NCBI GenBank assembly: GCA_963733505.1
Contig: CAVTDW010000028.1
Location: 202,403 to 266,402, forward strand
From: JALYXV01 sp963733505
Lineage (GTDB): Bacteria; Actinomycetota; Acidimicrobiia; Acidimicrobiales; Palsa-688
Length of the DNA: 64,000 nucleotides
Reading direction: 5' to 3'
The notes below the pieces were generated by a model. That model was not told the DNA's origin. It saw only the letters and a list, made by a program, of their open reading frames with translations, and searched no databases. Positions 17,240 through 27,687 of the stretch are shown piece by piece (position 1 is the first letter of the stretch; each line of letters opens with the position of its first letter). The position numbers and the translations under genes are program-made.

Positions 17240-18448
17240 GCGACGCGGGGCTGCGACGAGCGACCGAAGGTGACCTTCCGTCGATTCTTGGGCTGAACCG
17301 GGTCGGCAATGGCGAGGACATCGAAGTCGAAATGGACGTCGCGTTTCGTTTCGGTGCGATGAACCCTTCGGACTACGCCGTCGCGGTCGCCGGACGACCA
17401 GGTTGTGGCAACCGTGGGCCTGCTGGCGACCCAGCTGAGGCTGGGATCGGTCGTCCTGCCGGTCGGCCAGCCCGAGTATGTCGCCACCGCCCCCGACTTC
17501 CAGGGCCGGGGTTTGGCGGGCGGGCTGCTGCGAATGGTTCACGGGTGGTCCGAGGAGCGGGGCGACTTGGTGCAGGTCATCACCGGCATCCGGTACTTCT
17601 ACCGCCAGTTCGGGTACTCGTACGGACTTGTCCGCGCCCCCGAGATCGTCGTTGCGCCCGAGCAGGACATGGAAATGCCTCCGGGGTGGGAGGTCCGAGG
17701 CGCCGTAGCGGCCGACGTCGAGCGCATCCGGGCGCTGCAGACGTCGGCGCAGTCAGGGGCCGACTTGGCGCTACCGTTCGCCGACAATCTGTGGCCGGCG
17801 TTTCTCGAGATGGCGGCGGCGCCGCTGTTGGTCGGGATGTGCGATGGCCGGCATCGAGGCCTTCGCCCGGCTCCGTCTCGATCCCGATCGTGTGCCGTGT
17901 CGTCCGGTGTACGTCCAGGCCATGGCGGCGTCGCCGGCTGCGGCGGTGAAGGGTGTCCAGGCGGTACTGGCCGGGGCTCGGGCTCGCCATCCGGGCGCCA
18001 CGTTGGTCGTGGCCGACCGGAGCTGGTTCGGCGACCCGGGCGGTGGTCGCGCCGTCGTCGGCAATCGAGGCCCATCGCCGATGGGTCTATGTCCGGGTGC
18101 CGTCGTTGGCAGCGAGTCCTCGCAACGCTGAAACCGGTGCTCGACGAGCGCCTTGGTCGTTCCGCCTACGCCGACCAGAGCATCGAACTCACCATCTCGC
18201 TCTACCGCTCGAGCGTCCGGCTGGTCATCGAACGCGGTCGGGTGGTCGAGGTCTCCGCGGGGCGTGGCGTCCACGAGCCCGACGAGGACGGTGCGGTCGG
18301 TATACCGCCCGAGCAGGTTCCCCTCCTGCTGTTTGGCGAGGGGGGTGTGGCGGCCCTCGAGGACGATCCTGATGTGTACCTGGGTCCATTCCAGCCCTTG
18401 ATGGCGGCGCTGTTCCCGCCGTTGCGACTCGACATTTTGACGTGGTGA
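17236..18448 (+). pseudogene. Eis-like GNAT acetyltransferase with SCP2-like C-terminus, broken by several frame changes
   Basis: Reconstructed across frames, the ~404-codon product has an N-terminal GNAT domain (VATAPDFQGRGLAGGLLRMV is the acetyl-CoA loop; GIRYFYRQFGYSYG follows), a second helical/GNAT half (ARLRLDPDRVPCRPVYVQAM), and a C-terminal SCP2-like domain (IELTISLYRSSVRLVIERG). This is the architecture of the Eis family, which acetylates amines including aminoglycosides. Reading sense changes frame near 17395, 17845, about 18035 and about 18105, with no in-frame stops in between. Either a pseudogene or poor sequence; ATG 17236 overlaps the upstream stop by 4 nt. Confidence 0.65.
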
Positions 18449-19206
18449 GCGCTCCCGCCGTGGCCCGCGTGGCGGTGGTGACCGGCGCCAGCCGCGGGAT
18501 CGGCGCCGCCACCGCGACCCTGATGGCGGCCCGAGGTTGGGACGTGTGCGTCGGGTATCGAGGCGATGGCGCGGCCGCCGAAAAGGTGGCCGAGGCCTGT
18601 CGGGCGGCAGGACGCCACGCCATCACGGTGGCGGCGGACGTGAGCCGCGACGCCGACGTGGTGTCGCTGTTCGAGACCATCGACGGGTTGCTCGGGCGGC
18701 TCGGGGCGCTGGTCAACGCGGCTGGGATCGTCGACCAACAGGCCCGGGTCGAGGACATGGCGTTTGATCGCCTGGAGCGAATGTTCGCGGTGAACGTGAT
18801 CGGCTCGTTCCTGTGTGCCCGCGAGGCGGTGCGGCGCATGTCGACCAGCCATGGCGGCGTAGGCGGCACAATCGTCAACCTGTCGTCGGCGGCCTCGCGC
18901 CTCGGTAGCCCGGGCGAATACGTGGACTACGCGGCGTCCAAGGGCGCGATCGACACCATGACGATCGGCCTGGCACGAGAGGTGGCGGCGGAGGGGATCC
19001 GGGTGAATGCCGTCCGGCCCGGATTGATCAATACCGAGATCCATGCCAGCGGCGGCCAGCCCGACCGGGTTCGGCGACTGTCAGCCGTGATCCCGATGCA
19101 GCGCGGCGGTGAGCCGGCCGAGGTGGCCCACGCCATCGCGTGGCTCTGCTCCGACGATGCGTCCTATGTGACCGGTGCCCTACTCGACGTCAGCGGCGGC
19201 CGCTGA
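18442..19206 (+). CDS. Short-chain dehydrogenase/reductase
   Basis: 254-residue classical SDR: TGASRGIG cofactor loop, NAAG motif (LVNAAGIVDQ), catalytic Ser in NLSSAASRLG and YAASKGAI (Tyr-x3-Lys), C-terminal VTGALLDVSGGR. It acts as an NAD(P)-dependent oxidoreductase on an unknown alcohol or ketone, closest in style to FabG-like 3-oxoacyl reductases. GTG 18442 overlaps the stop of the Eis-like gene, so it ends that operon. Confidence 0.88.
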   Translation: MVSAPAVARVAVVTGASRGIGAATATLMAARGWDVCVGYRGDGAAAEKVAEACRAAGRHAITVAADVSRDADVVSLFETIDGLLGRLGALVNAAGIVDQQARVEDMAFDRLERMFAVNVIGSFLCAREAVRRMSTSHGGVGGTIVNLSSAASRLGSPGEYVDYAASKGAIDTMTIGLAREVAAEGIRVNAVRPGLINTEIHASGGQPDRVRRLSAVIPMQRGGEPAEVAHAIAWLCSDDASYVTGALLDVSGGR

Positions 19207-19303
19207 GTTCCGGGCCCTACTGACGGCCGCTACTGCGTGGCCGGCGTCCAACGTGGGTGGCCCTGGTCATTCATGGTGGTCAGCATGCAACTGCTTGCGC
19301 TTG

Positions 19304-19376
19304 CGCCCTCGGCAGGATTCGAACCTGCGACGCACGGTTTAGGAAACCGACGCTCTATCCCCTGAGCTACGAGGGC
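19304..19376 (-). tRNA. tRNA-Arg (anticodon CCU)
   Basis: On the minus strand GCCCTCG (1-7) pairs with CGAGGGC (66-72); the D-arm GCTC...GAGC, the anticodon loop TTCCTAA with CCT at 34-36, and a T-arm GCAGG-TTCGAAT-CCTGC are all intact. The discriminator is G, and CA follows it in the genome. 73 nt. Confidence 0.95.
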
Positions 19377-19487
19377 TGGCTCGCCTCCGCCAGACTCCGA
19401 CACGGTACCTGGCGCTCCCCCGGGATTCTCACGAAACTCCCAGCCGGTCTTCAGGAATTTCCACCCTTGGACGGGGACACTCGTCGT

Positions 19488-19907
19488 ATGCCGATTCTTC
19501 GCCGGCACGACCGGCGGACAGCCGATCCGCCCATCGACGAAGCCCCGCCAGCCGTGCCGCATCAGGCCGGCGGTGTGCCGGTCCTGCTCTCGCCTGGTCT
19601 GGTCGATCTGGCTGCCCCATTGTCGCAGGCGTTGGGGCCAGGGTTCTCCGTCGAGACCGAGGGCCTCGGGTGGAGCGGGGTCATGCTTGTGGGCGCGGTC
19701 GGGGCCACGGGTGTGCGTTTCCTCCGGATCAGCCATCCAGGGGTGGTGCTCCTGGTGGTCGACCGGCGGGGGTACGGGCATCGCCCGATCGACGCCGTCA
19801 CCCATCTGGACGCCGGCGCCGACGGGTATCTCGCCAACCCGCCGGTGGCCGAAGTGGCATCGCATGTCCAGGCGCTGGTTCGCCGAGCGGGGGTCAGTGC
19901 CGCGTGA
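19488..19907 (+). CDS. Small receiver-like protein of unknown function
   Basis: 139 residues. The C-terminal half looks like the last part of a response-regulator receiver (VVLLVVDRRGYG, then LDAGADGYLANPPVAEVASH and VQALVRR), in which the usual Lys before Pro is replaced (LANPP). The first half is Pro-rich and lacks an evident acidic pocket, so phosphorylation is doubtful. No output domain is present. ATG 19488 is chosen because the codons before it overlap the tRNA. No partner kinase is adjacent. Confidence 0.55.
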   Translation: MPILRRHDRRTADPPIDEAPPAVPHQAGGVPVLLSPGLVDLAAPLSQALGPGFSVETEGLGWSGVMLVGAVGATGVRFLRISHPGVVLLVVDRRGYGHRPIDAVTHLDAGADGYLANPPVAEVASHVQALVRRAGVSAA

Positions 19908-20360
19908 CTACTTCGAGGCGATGATGAAGATCATCTTGCTCTGGCACGCCACCTTGCCGCCGACATAGGCGCTACCCGAGCTCTTGCCCGCTCCACCCCC
20001 CAGATGGTCGACCTGCACCTTCATCTCGAGCGTGTCACCGGGGACGACCTGGCGGCGGAACCGGGCCTTGTCGATCCCGCCGAACAGCGGCAGCTTGTCC
20101 CGGTACTCGGGGTGAGCGAGCAGGCAGATCCCGCCCAGCTGGGCCATGGCTTCGAGCATGAGCACGCCGGGCAGGGTGGGACGGCCCGGGAAATGGCCCG
20201 CGAAGAACGGCTCGTCGCCGCTTAGGTGCCAGAGCCCGTGGGCGGACACGGCGGGGACGACCTCGACGATCGTGTCGACGAAGAGGAATGGTGGGCGCTG
20301 CGGGATCAGGTCCTCGGGCCGCCACGCGGCCCAACCTTGGGGGCTGTCCGGGTCGGTCAT
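19908..20360 (-). CDS. fabZ: 3-hydroxyacyl-ACP dehydratase (FabZ-type)
   Basis: 150-residue hot-dog-fold dehydratase of FAS-II, converting 3-hydroxyacyl-ACP to trans-2-enoyl-ACP. GHFPGRPTLPGVLMLEAMAQ contains the catalytic His and Glu in the FabZ arrangement. It is the last gene of a minus-strand fabI-fabG-fabZ operon; each start overlaps the preceding stop by one base (here at 20360), indicating tight coupling. Confidence 0.9.
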   Translation of the reverse strand: MTDPDSPQGWAAWRPEDLIPQRPPFLFVDTIVEVVPAVSAHGLWHLSGDEPFFAGHFPGRPTLPGVLMLEAMAQLGGICLLAHPEYRDKLPLFGGIDKARFRRQVVPGDTLEMKVQVDHLGGGAGKSSGSAYVGGKVACQSKMIFIIASK

Positions 20361-21088
20361 CAGTGGCCCATTCCGAGGCCACCGTCGACGGGGATGACCG
20401 CCCCGGTCACATAGGCCGCGGCATCCGATGCCAGCCAGGTGACGACACCGGCCACCTCGGCGGGATCGGCCATGCGCTGGAGTGGGATCTGGGCGACGAT
20501 GTCCTTGCGCCGAGCCTCCGGGAGCACGGCCGTCATGTCGGTCTCGACGAAGCCGGGCGCGACCACGTTGACGGTGACCTTGCGGCTGCCGATCTCACGG
20601 GCCAGGGAGCGGGCGAATCCGACCAGGCCGGCCTTCGAGGCGGCATAGTTCGTCTGGCCGCCCGAACCGGTCAGGCCCACGACCGACGAGATGAGAATGA
20701 TCCGCCCCCGTCGAGACCGGATCATCTTCGGGACGGCCCGCTTGGCCACGCGGTACGTGCCGATGAGATTGGTGTCGATGACGCTGGCGAAGGCATCCTC
20801 ACTCATCTGCATCAAGAGGCCGTCGCGAGTGATGCCGGCGTTGGCGACGAGAACTTCGACCGGCCCCAGCGTGGCTTCGACTTCGGCGAAGGCGGCGTCC
20901 ACGTCGGTGGTCGAGGTGACGTCGCAACGAACCGAGAGGAAGCCGTCCACCGGTTCCTTGCGGTGGGTGACCGCGACGCGGTCGCCCAAGGCTGCGAAGG
21001 CCTGGGCGATCGACAGTCCGATGCCGCGGTTGCCCCCCGTGACGAGCACGACCCGGCCGCGGACTTCGGCCTCGGCGGTGTCGGCCAT
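20360..21088 (-). CDS. fabG: 3-oxoacyl-ACP reductase
   Basis: 242-residue SDR reducing 3-oxoacyl-ACP with NADPH in FAS-II. TGGNRGIG, NAGIT, ISSVVGL with its Ser, NYAASKAG (Tyr-x3-Lys) and the C-terminal VTGAVIPVDGG all match FabG. ATG at 21088 is one base into the end of fabI. The FabI and FabZ neighbours support the FAS-II role over a generic SDR. Confidence 0.92.
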   Translation of the reverse strand: MADTAEAEVRGRVVLVTGGNRGIGLSIAQAFAALGDRVAVTHRKEPVDGFLSVRCDVTSTTDVDAAFAEVEATLGPVEVLVANAGITRDGLLMQMSEDAFASVIDTNLIGTYRVAKRAVPKMIRSRRGRIILISSVVGLTGSGGQTNYAASKAGLVGFARSLAREIGSRKVTVNVVAPGFVETDMTAVLPEARRKDIVAQIPLQRMADPAEVAGVVTWLASDAAAYVTGAVIPVDGGLGMGH

Positions 21089-21864
21089 CACACCCCCATG
21101 GCGTGGTAACCGCCGTCGACATGGATGATCTCGCCCGTGGTCATCGGGAACCAGTCGCTGAGTAGCACCGTGCACGCCTTGGCCACGGCGGAGGAGTCCG
21201 TGATGTCCCAGCCGAGCGGTGCCCGCTCGACCCAGGCGTCCTCGAAGGCCGCGAAACCCTGGATCGACTTGGCCGCGATGGTCCGCATGGGCCCCGCCGC
21301 CACCAGGTTGACACGGACCTTGTCCGGGCCGACTTCCTTGGCCAGGTAGCGCGCCGTCGACTCCAAACCCGCCTTGGCGACGCCCATCCAGTCGTAGGAC
21401 GGCCATGCTCTGGTGGCGTCGAAGTCGAGCCCGACGACCGAGCCCCCACCCGCGGCCCGCAGCAATGGCAGCATGGCGGCGGTCAGCGCTTTGAGCGAGT
21501 AGGTCGAGATATGCAGCGCGACGCTCACGTCCTGCCACGGGGCGTCGAGGAAACCGCCGCCCAGACAGCTGGCGGGCGCGAAGCCAATGGAGTGCAGAAC
21601 CCCGTCGAGGGCGCCCCATCGCCCTTCGAGGTCGGCGGCCACGTCGGCGAAGTGGTCCTCGACGGTCACGTCGAGTTCGAGGACGTCGGGCGGATCGGGC
21701 AGCTTCCTCGCCACCCGCTTCGTGAGGCTCAGCCCCCGGCCCGCGCCGGTGAGCACGATCTGAGCCCCTTGTTGCTGGGCCAGCTGGGCGACGCCAAAGG
21801 CGAGGGAGTCATCGGTGAGGACGCCGGTGATGAGCAGGCGTTTCCCGTCTAGTAGTCCGGGCAC
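21088..21864 (-). CDS. fabI: Enoyl-ACP reductase, InhA-type
   Basis: 258 residues. LLITGVLTDDSLAFGVAQLA is the divergent cofactor loop of FabI/InhA; the active site reads YDWMGVAKAGLES, matching InhA's Tyr-x6-Lys spacing; GPMRTIAAKSIQGF and the closing GEIIHVDGGYHAMG are FabI hallmarks. It performs the final reduction of each elongation cycle with NADH. The GTG at 21864 begins VPGLLDGKRLLIT. It heads the fabI-fabG-fabZ operon; in mycobacteria inhA likewise sits behind a fabG (mabA), though the order differs here. Confidence 0.92.
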   Translation of the reverse strand: MPGLLDGKRLLITGVLTDDSLAFGVAQLAQQQGAQIVLTGAGRGLSLTKRVARKLPDPPDVLELDVTVEDHFADVAADLEGRWGALDGVLHSIGFAPASCLGGGFLDAPWQDVSVALHISTYSLKALTAAMLPLLRAAGGGSVVGLDFDATRAWPSYDWMGVAKAGLESTARYLAKEVGPDKVRVNLVAAGPMRTIAAKSIQGFAAFEDAWVERAPLGWDITDSSAVAKACTVLLSDWFPMTTGEIIHVDGGYHAMGV

Positions 21865-21899
21865 ACGGCGCAGCCTACCGGGGCACCACTTGGCGAGAA

Positions 21900-23927
<2,028 letters not shown>

Positions 23928-23999
23928 GGCGTCCAACCGTAGGCCCCCGGTTGGGCGATCGCTTCGACACGGCGCGTCGGGCCTAACGTCTCCAGGCAC

Positions 24000-24866
24000 A
24001 TGAGCGACACGAGCGAACACATTCATCGGGTGGGCGTCGTCGGCTGCGGGCTGATGGGGTCGGGCATCGCCGAGGTCACCGCCCGTGCCCAGCTCGACGT
24101 GGTCATCGTGGAAGCGACGGACACGACGCTCGCCGAGGGCCGCAAACGGGTCGAGTCGTCCCTCGCGCGGGCGGTCCGCAAGGGGAAGCTCTCCACTGAC
24201 GAGCAGGCCGCGGCACAGAGTCGCATGACCTTCACGACCGATTACCGCCAGCTGGCGGACCGCCAGCTGGTTGTCGAGGCGGTGGTGGAGTCCGAGCCGG
24301 CCAAGGTGGCGGTCTTCGAACGCCTCGATCAGGTCGTCGAAGATCCCAACGCCATCTTGGCGTCGAACACCAGCTCCATCCCCATCATGCAGCTGGCGAT
24401 GGCAACGAGGCGCCCGGCGCAGGTGGTGGGGATCCACTTCTTCAATCCCGTTCCGGTGTTGCAACTCGTCGAGGTGGTCACGTCGCTTCTGAGCGATCCG
24501 TCTGTCGTCGATGCCGCCGAGACCTTTGCGTCCGAACAGCTGGGCAAGCACGTCATCCGGTCCCAGGATCGGGCCGGGTTCATCGTCAACTCACTGCTGA
24601 TCCCCTACCTGCTGTCCGCCATCCGGATGCTGGAATCAGGCTTCGCGACCGCGGCCGACATCGACACCGGGATGGTCGAGGGGTGCGCCCACCCGATGGG
24701 TCCCCTCGCCTTGACCGATCTCATCGGCCTCGATACGACGATGGCGGTCGCCATCTCTCTGTACGAGGAGTTCAAGGAGCCGCTGTTCGCCCCCCCGCCG
24801 CTCCTCTCGCGAATGGTGTCGGCCGGCCTCCTCGGCCGCAAGACGGGCCGCGGGTTCTACAGCTAG
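24000..24866 (+). CDS. 3-hydroxybutyryl/3-hydroxyacyl-CoA dehydrogenase
   Basis: 288 residues, NAD-dependent oxidation of 3-hydroxyacyl-CoA. The Rossmann loop VGCGLMGSGIAEVTA, the SNTSSIPI segment, HFFNPVPVLQLVEVV (catalytic His) and the C-terminal helical domain ending LGRKTGRGFYS are diagnostic. TAACGT (23984-23989) lies 11 nt before ATG 24000. It is divergent from ftsH. Likely role: beta-oxidation or butyrate-type metabolism; FadB2-like by length. Confidence 0.9.
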   Translation: MSDTSEHIHRVGVVGCGLMGSGIAEVTARAQLDVVIVEATDTTLAEGRKRVESSLARAVRKGKLSTDEQAAAQSRMTFTTDYRQLADRQLVVEAVVESEPAKVAVFERLDQVVEDPNAILASNTSSIPIMQLAMATRRPAQVVGIHFFNPVPVLQLVEVVTSLLSDPSVVDAAETFASEQLGKHVIRSQDRAGFIVNSLLIPYLLSAIRMLESGFATAADIDTGMVEGCAHPMGPLALTDLIGLDTTMAVAISLYEEFKEPLFAPPPLLSRMVSAGLLGRKTGRGFYS

Positions 24867-24890
24867 CGGCAGCGGCAGCGGCAGCGGCAG
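24867..24890 (+). repeat. Microsatellite (CGGCAG)x4
   Basis: Four perfect CGGCAG units directly after the stop codon of the dehydrogenase gene. Length variation here would not touch the protein. Confidence 0.85.
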
Positions 24891-24911
24891 CTAAGGCGGC
24901 TGGGTTTCATT

Positions 24912-24950
24912 GTTGCCACAAACCGATGAAATAGATACGTCGAGTGGCAA
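24912..24950 (+). repeat. Intergenic repeat element, copy 1 (hairpin-ended)
   Basis: A ~38-nt element beginning TTGCCAC and ending GTGGCAA (perfect 7-bp inverted ends) around the core AAACCGATGAAATAG-A-TACGTCGA. A second copy with only a few differences lies at 33207-33246. Both sit in convergent intergenic gaps just after a plus-strand gene. Confidence 0.75.
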
Positions 24951-25039
24951 GAATGCTTTCGCCGATCGCGTTCGAATGGCGCCGCGGCTGCCCATGGGAT
25001 GGTGAGCTGCGGCGCGTTTCGGGGCTGCGGGCGAACCGG

Positions 25040-25087
25040 CTGGCCGACGGAGCGGCTAGCCGACGGACTGGCTAGCCGACGGAGCGG
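25040..25087 (+). repeat. Three tandem 16-bp repeats over the ligase 3' end
   Basis: Units CTGGCCGACGGAGCGG, CTAGCCGACGGACTGG, CTAGCCGACGGAGCGG at 25040, 25056 and 25072. The third unit encodes the final residues and stop of the acyl-CoA ligase on the minus strand, so the array extends from its stop codon into the spacer. Confidence 0.8.
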
Positions 25088-26640
25088 CCTTTCCCCTCCC
25101 AGAACGGGGCCCGAAGGTCGCGCTTCAGGACCTTCAAGGCGCCTGAGAGCGGCAGCGGCTCGGTCCGGAACTCCACCGACTTGGGCACCTTGTACGCCGC
25201 GATGCGGTCACGGCACCACGCCTTGATGTCCTCCACCGACGCGGTGGCACCGGCGGCCATCACGATGATGGCGTGCACCGCTTCGCCCCACTTCTCCGAG
25301 GGGATGCCGATGACGGCCACCTGGGCGACGCCGGCGTAGCTGGCGATGGCGTTCTCGACCTCGGCCGAGTACACGTTCTCCCCCCCGCTCACGATCATGT
25401 CCTTGACGCGGTCGACGAGGAACAGGTAGCCGTGCTCGTCGAGGTAGCCGGCGTCGCCGGTGTGGTACCAGCCGTTGGCGAATGCCGCCTCGGTCTGCTC
25501 GGGCCGATTCCAGTACTCCCGCATGTAGTTGCCGCCCCGGGCGCACACCTCGCCGTTCTGGCCGGCGGGGACGATGTTGCCGTCGGGATCCTGGATGGTG
25601 ACCGTGGAGCCGATGACCGGCCGGCCGGCCGATCGGAGCAAGGACCCGCCCTTGCGGTGGTCCTCAGGCATCAGCATGGTGAGGATGCCGAAGTTCTCGG
25701 TCATGCCGTAGGCCTGGATCACCTTGATGTCGGGCGAAATGGCCATCACCCGTTCGAGTAGGGCGGTGGACATCGGCGAGGCGCCATACCCAAGGGTTTC
25801 CAACGACGCCAGCCGTTCGGCGGCATAGGAGGGGTGGTCCAGCACCATCTGGATCATGGTGGGCACCATGACCGTGAAGGTCACCCGGTCGCGCTCACAG
25901 ATATCGAGCACCGGCCCGGGGTCGAACAGGGCGATGATCGTCGACGTCCCGCCGGTCGCGGGAATGCAGAAGATGCCGAGCATGCCCGCCACGTGGAACA
26001 TCGGGACCTGGTGGAGGCACACCTGGCTGTCGTCGATCTTGAGCATTCCCGCGATCTTGTACAGGTTGATCATGGCGGCCCGGTTGTCCATGACCACGCC
26101 CTTGGGCATCCCCGTCGTCCCCCCGGTGTACATGAGGATGGCGGGGTCGGCCTCGTCGGGTTCGTCGGGGATGGTGGCCGTGCCCGCGTCGATGACGTCC
26201 TGCTGGGTGAGATCGTGGGCCACGTCTCCCGAACCCATGAGGACGACCTTCTTGATGCCCGCCGCCTGGCGCACGCGATCGACGACATGGGCGAACGGCG
26301 GGTCCACGAAGACGACCTCGGTGCCCGAATCCTTGAGTATGTACTCCAGCTCCATCGGGGCCAACCGCAGGTTGAGCGGGTTGATCATGGTCCCGCCCAG
26401 GAACCCGGCGTGGTACAGCTCCATGTATTCGTGGGAGTTGAGCGACAAGACCGCGAAGCGGTCACCCTTGCTCAAGTTGAGCTCCCGCCCCATGCCGTCG
26501 GCCAGCCGCAGCACCCGGTCGAGGTGCTCGGCGTAGGTCGCCCGGTAGGCGCCGTCGATGACTGCGGTCTTGTCGGCGTAGCGATCCGACGCCGGGATCA
26601 ATGACCGGTGATACACCAGTTCCTTCATCTCGTTCACCAT
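25072..26640 (-). CDS. Acyl-CoA ligase (AMP-forming, FadD-like)
   Basis: 522-residue ANL-superfamily enzyme activating a carboxylic acid via acyl-AMP to acyl-CoA. P-loop-like MYTGGTTGMPKGV, AYGMTENFG, and GWYHTGDAGYLDEHGYLFLVDR plus the C-terminal hinge, with the catalytic Lys in LPLSGALKVLKRDLR, are all present. The fatty or aromatic acid cannot be told. ATG 26640 is used; ATG 26628 is an alternative. Divergent from the hydroxyacid dehydrogenase gene with a 62-nt spacer. Confidence 0.9.
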   Translation of the reverse strand: MVNEMKELVYHRSLIPASDRYADKTAVIDGAYRATYAEHLDRVLRLADGMGRELNLSKGDRFAVLSLNSHEYMELYHAGFLGGTMINPLNLRLAPMELEYILKDSGTEVVFVDPPFAHVVDRVRQAAGIKKVVLMGSGDVAHDLTQQDVIDAGTATIPDEPDEADPAILMYTGGTTGMPKGVVMDNRAAMINLYKIAGMLKIDDSQVCLHQVPMFHVAGMLGIFCIPATGGTSTIIALFDPGPVLDICERDRVTFTVMVPTMIQMVLDHPSYAAERLASLETLGYGASPMSTALLERVMAISPDIKVIQAYGMTENFGILTMLMPEDHRKGGSLLRSAGRPVIGSTVTIQDPDGNIVPAGQNGEVCARGGNYMREYWNRPEQTEAAFANGWYHTGDAGYLDEHGYLFLVDRVKDMIVSGGENVYSAEVENAIASYAGVAQVAVIGIPSEKWGEAVHAIIVMAAGATASVEDIKAWCRDRIAAYKVPKSVEFRTEPLPLSGALKVLKRDLRAPFWEGKGRSVG

Positions 26641-26689
26641 AGAACCGGAGGTCGCTCAGAGGTCGTCCAGGCGTCGTCCAGGCGTCGCC

Positions 26690-26695
26690 TAACGT
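26690..26695 (+). promoter_or_regulatory. -10 hexamer, leaderless start of the hydroxyacid dehydrogenase
   Basis: TAACGT ends 8 nt before ATG 26703; the identical hexamer precedes the gene at 24000. Confidence 0.5.
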
Positions 26696-26702
26696 CCGAC
26701 CG

Positions 26703-27659
26703 ATGCCTTCTGCACTCCGAACTGCGCCTCGTCTCGCGGTGTTGCCTCCGGGCGACGGTGCGCTGGCGAAGGCGGCCATCGCGGCGGTCGAAGCGGGCGG
26801 AGGCGTCGTCGTCGATCCCGACGAGGCCGAGGCGCTCGTCTGGACCTCCGCCGGCATGGACCCCGAGACGACCGCGGCGGCGCTCCGCGACGTGCTCGGT
26901 CGCCACCGTGGCATTCGCTGGATCCAGTTGCCGTGGGCCGGCGTCGAGTTGTACGCCGAGGCGGGGCTGTTGGACCACGACCACGTGTGGACCTGCGCCA
27001 AGGGCGTCTACGGGAAACCGGTGGCCGAGCACGCCTTGACGCTCACGCTCGCCTGCTTTCGCCATCTGAAGGCATTCAGCCGGGCCGACGGCTGGAGCGG
27101 CCAGGCGGGGCAGACGTTGTTCGGCCGGCGGGTCACGATCTTCGGAGGCGGGGGTATCGCACAGGAGCTCATGCGGCTCCTCGGTCCCTTCGGCTGCCAG
27201 GTGACCGTGGTACGCAAGCGCTCGGACCCTCTTGACAACGCCCGAATCCTGCCATGGGACCGGCGAAACGACGCCCTGGGCGACGCCGATGCGGTGATCC
27301 TGGCGTTGGCCTTGACCGAGGAAAATACCTACTTCTTCGCGTCGCCGCAGTTCGAGGCCATGGCGCCTCACGCCTGTCTGGTCAACGTGGCCCGCGGGCG
27401 CCACGTGGTGACCGACGACCTCGTCGAGGCGCTGTCGAGCGGTGCAATAGCGGCCGCCGGGCTCGATGTCACCGACCCCGAGCCGCTCCCCGACGGCCAT
27501 CCACTGTGGGCACTCGACAACTGCCTCGTCACGCCGCACACCGCCAACACCGAGGCCATGGCCACCCCGGCCCTGGCGGCGCGCATCGCCGACAACGTGG
27601 GCCGCTTCGCCGCGGGCGAGACGCTCGAGGGCCTCGTCGACCCGGATCTGGGGTACTGA
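26703..27659 (+). CDS. D-isomer-specific 2-hydroxyacid dehydrogenase
   Basis: 318 residues of the D-2-hydroxyacid dehydrogenase fold, reducing 2-oxo acids with NAD(P)H. The catalytic set is visible: the substrate loop GKPVAEHAL, Rossmann loop FGGGGIAQEL (GxGxxx variant GGGGIA), Arg in LVNVARGRHV, Asp/Glu in GLDVTDPEPLP and His in VTPHTAN. The degenerate N-terminal GEVD-type domain is shortened. Substrate unknown. Followed at 28 nt by the WS/DGAT gene. Confidence 0.85.
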   Translation: MPSALRTAPRLAVLPPGDGALAKAAIAAVEAGGGVVVDPDEAEALVWTSAGMDPETTAAALRDVLGRHRGIRWIQLPWAGVELYAEAGLLDHDHVWTCAKGVYGKPVAEHALTLTLACFRHLKAFSRADGWSGQAGQTLFGRRVTIFGGGGIAQELMRLLGPFGCQVTVVRKRSDPLDNARILPWDRRNDALGDADAVILALALTEENTYFFASPQFEAMAPHACLVNVARGRHVVTDDLVEALSSGAIAAAGLDVTDPEPLPDGHPLWALDNCLVTPHTANTEAMATPALAARIADNVGRFAAGETLEGLVDPDLGY

Positions 27660-27687
27660 CCGTAGACTCTCCGCCGGGGAGGTTCAC

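Noticed and set aside
19304..19376. tRNA gene as a phage or island attachment site
   Set aside because: No integrase and no repeated tRNA 3' end was seen in the window.
25040..25087. Possible CRISPR array
   Set aside because: The 16-bp units are directly adjacent with no spacers, and no cas genes are in the window.
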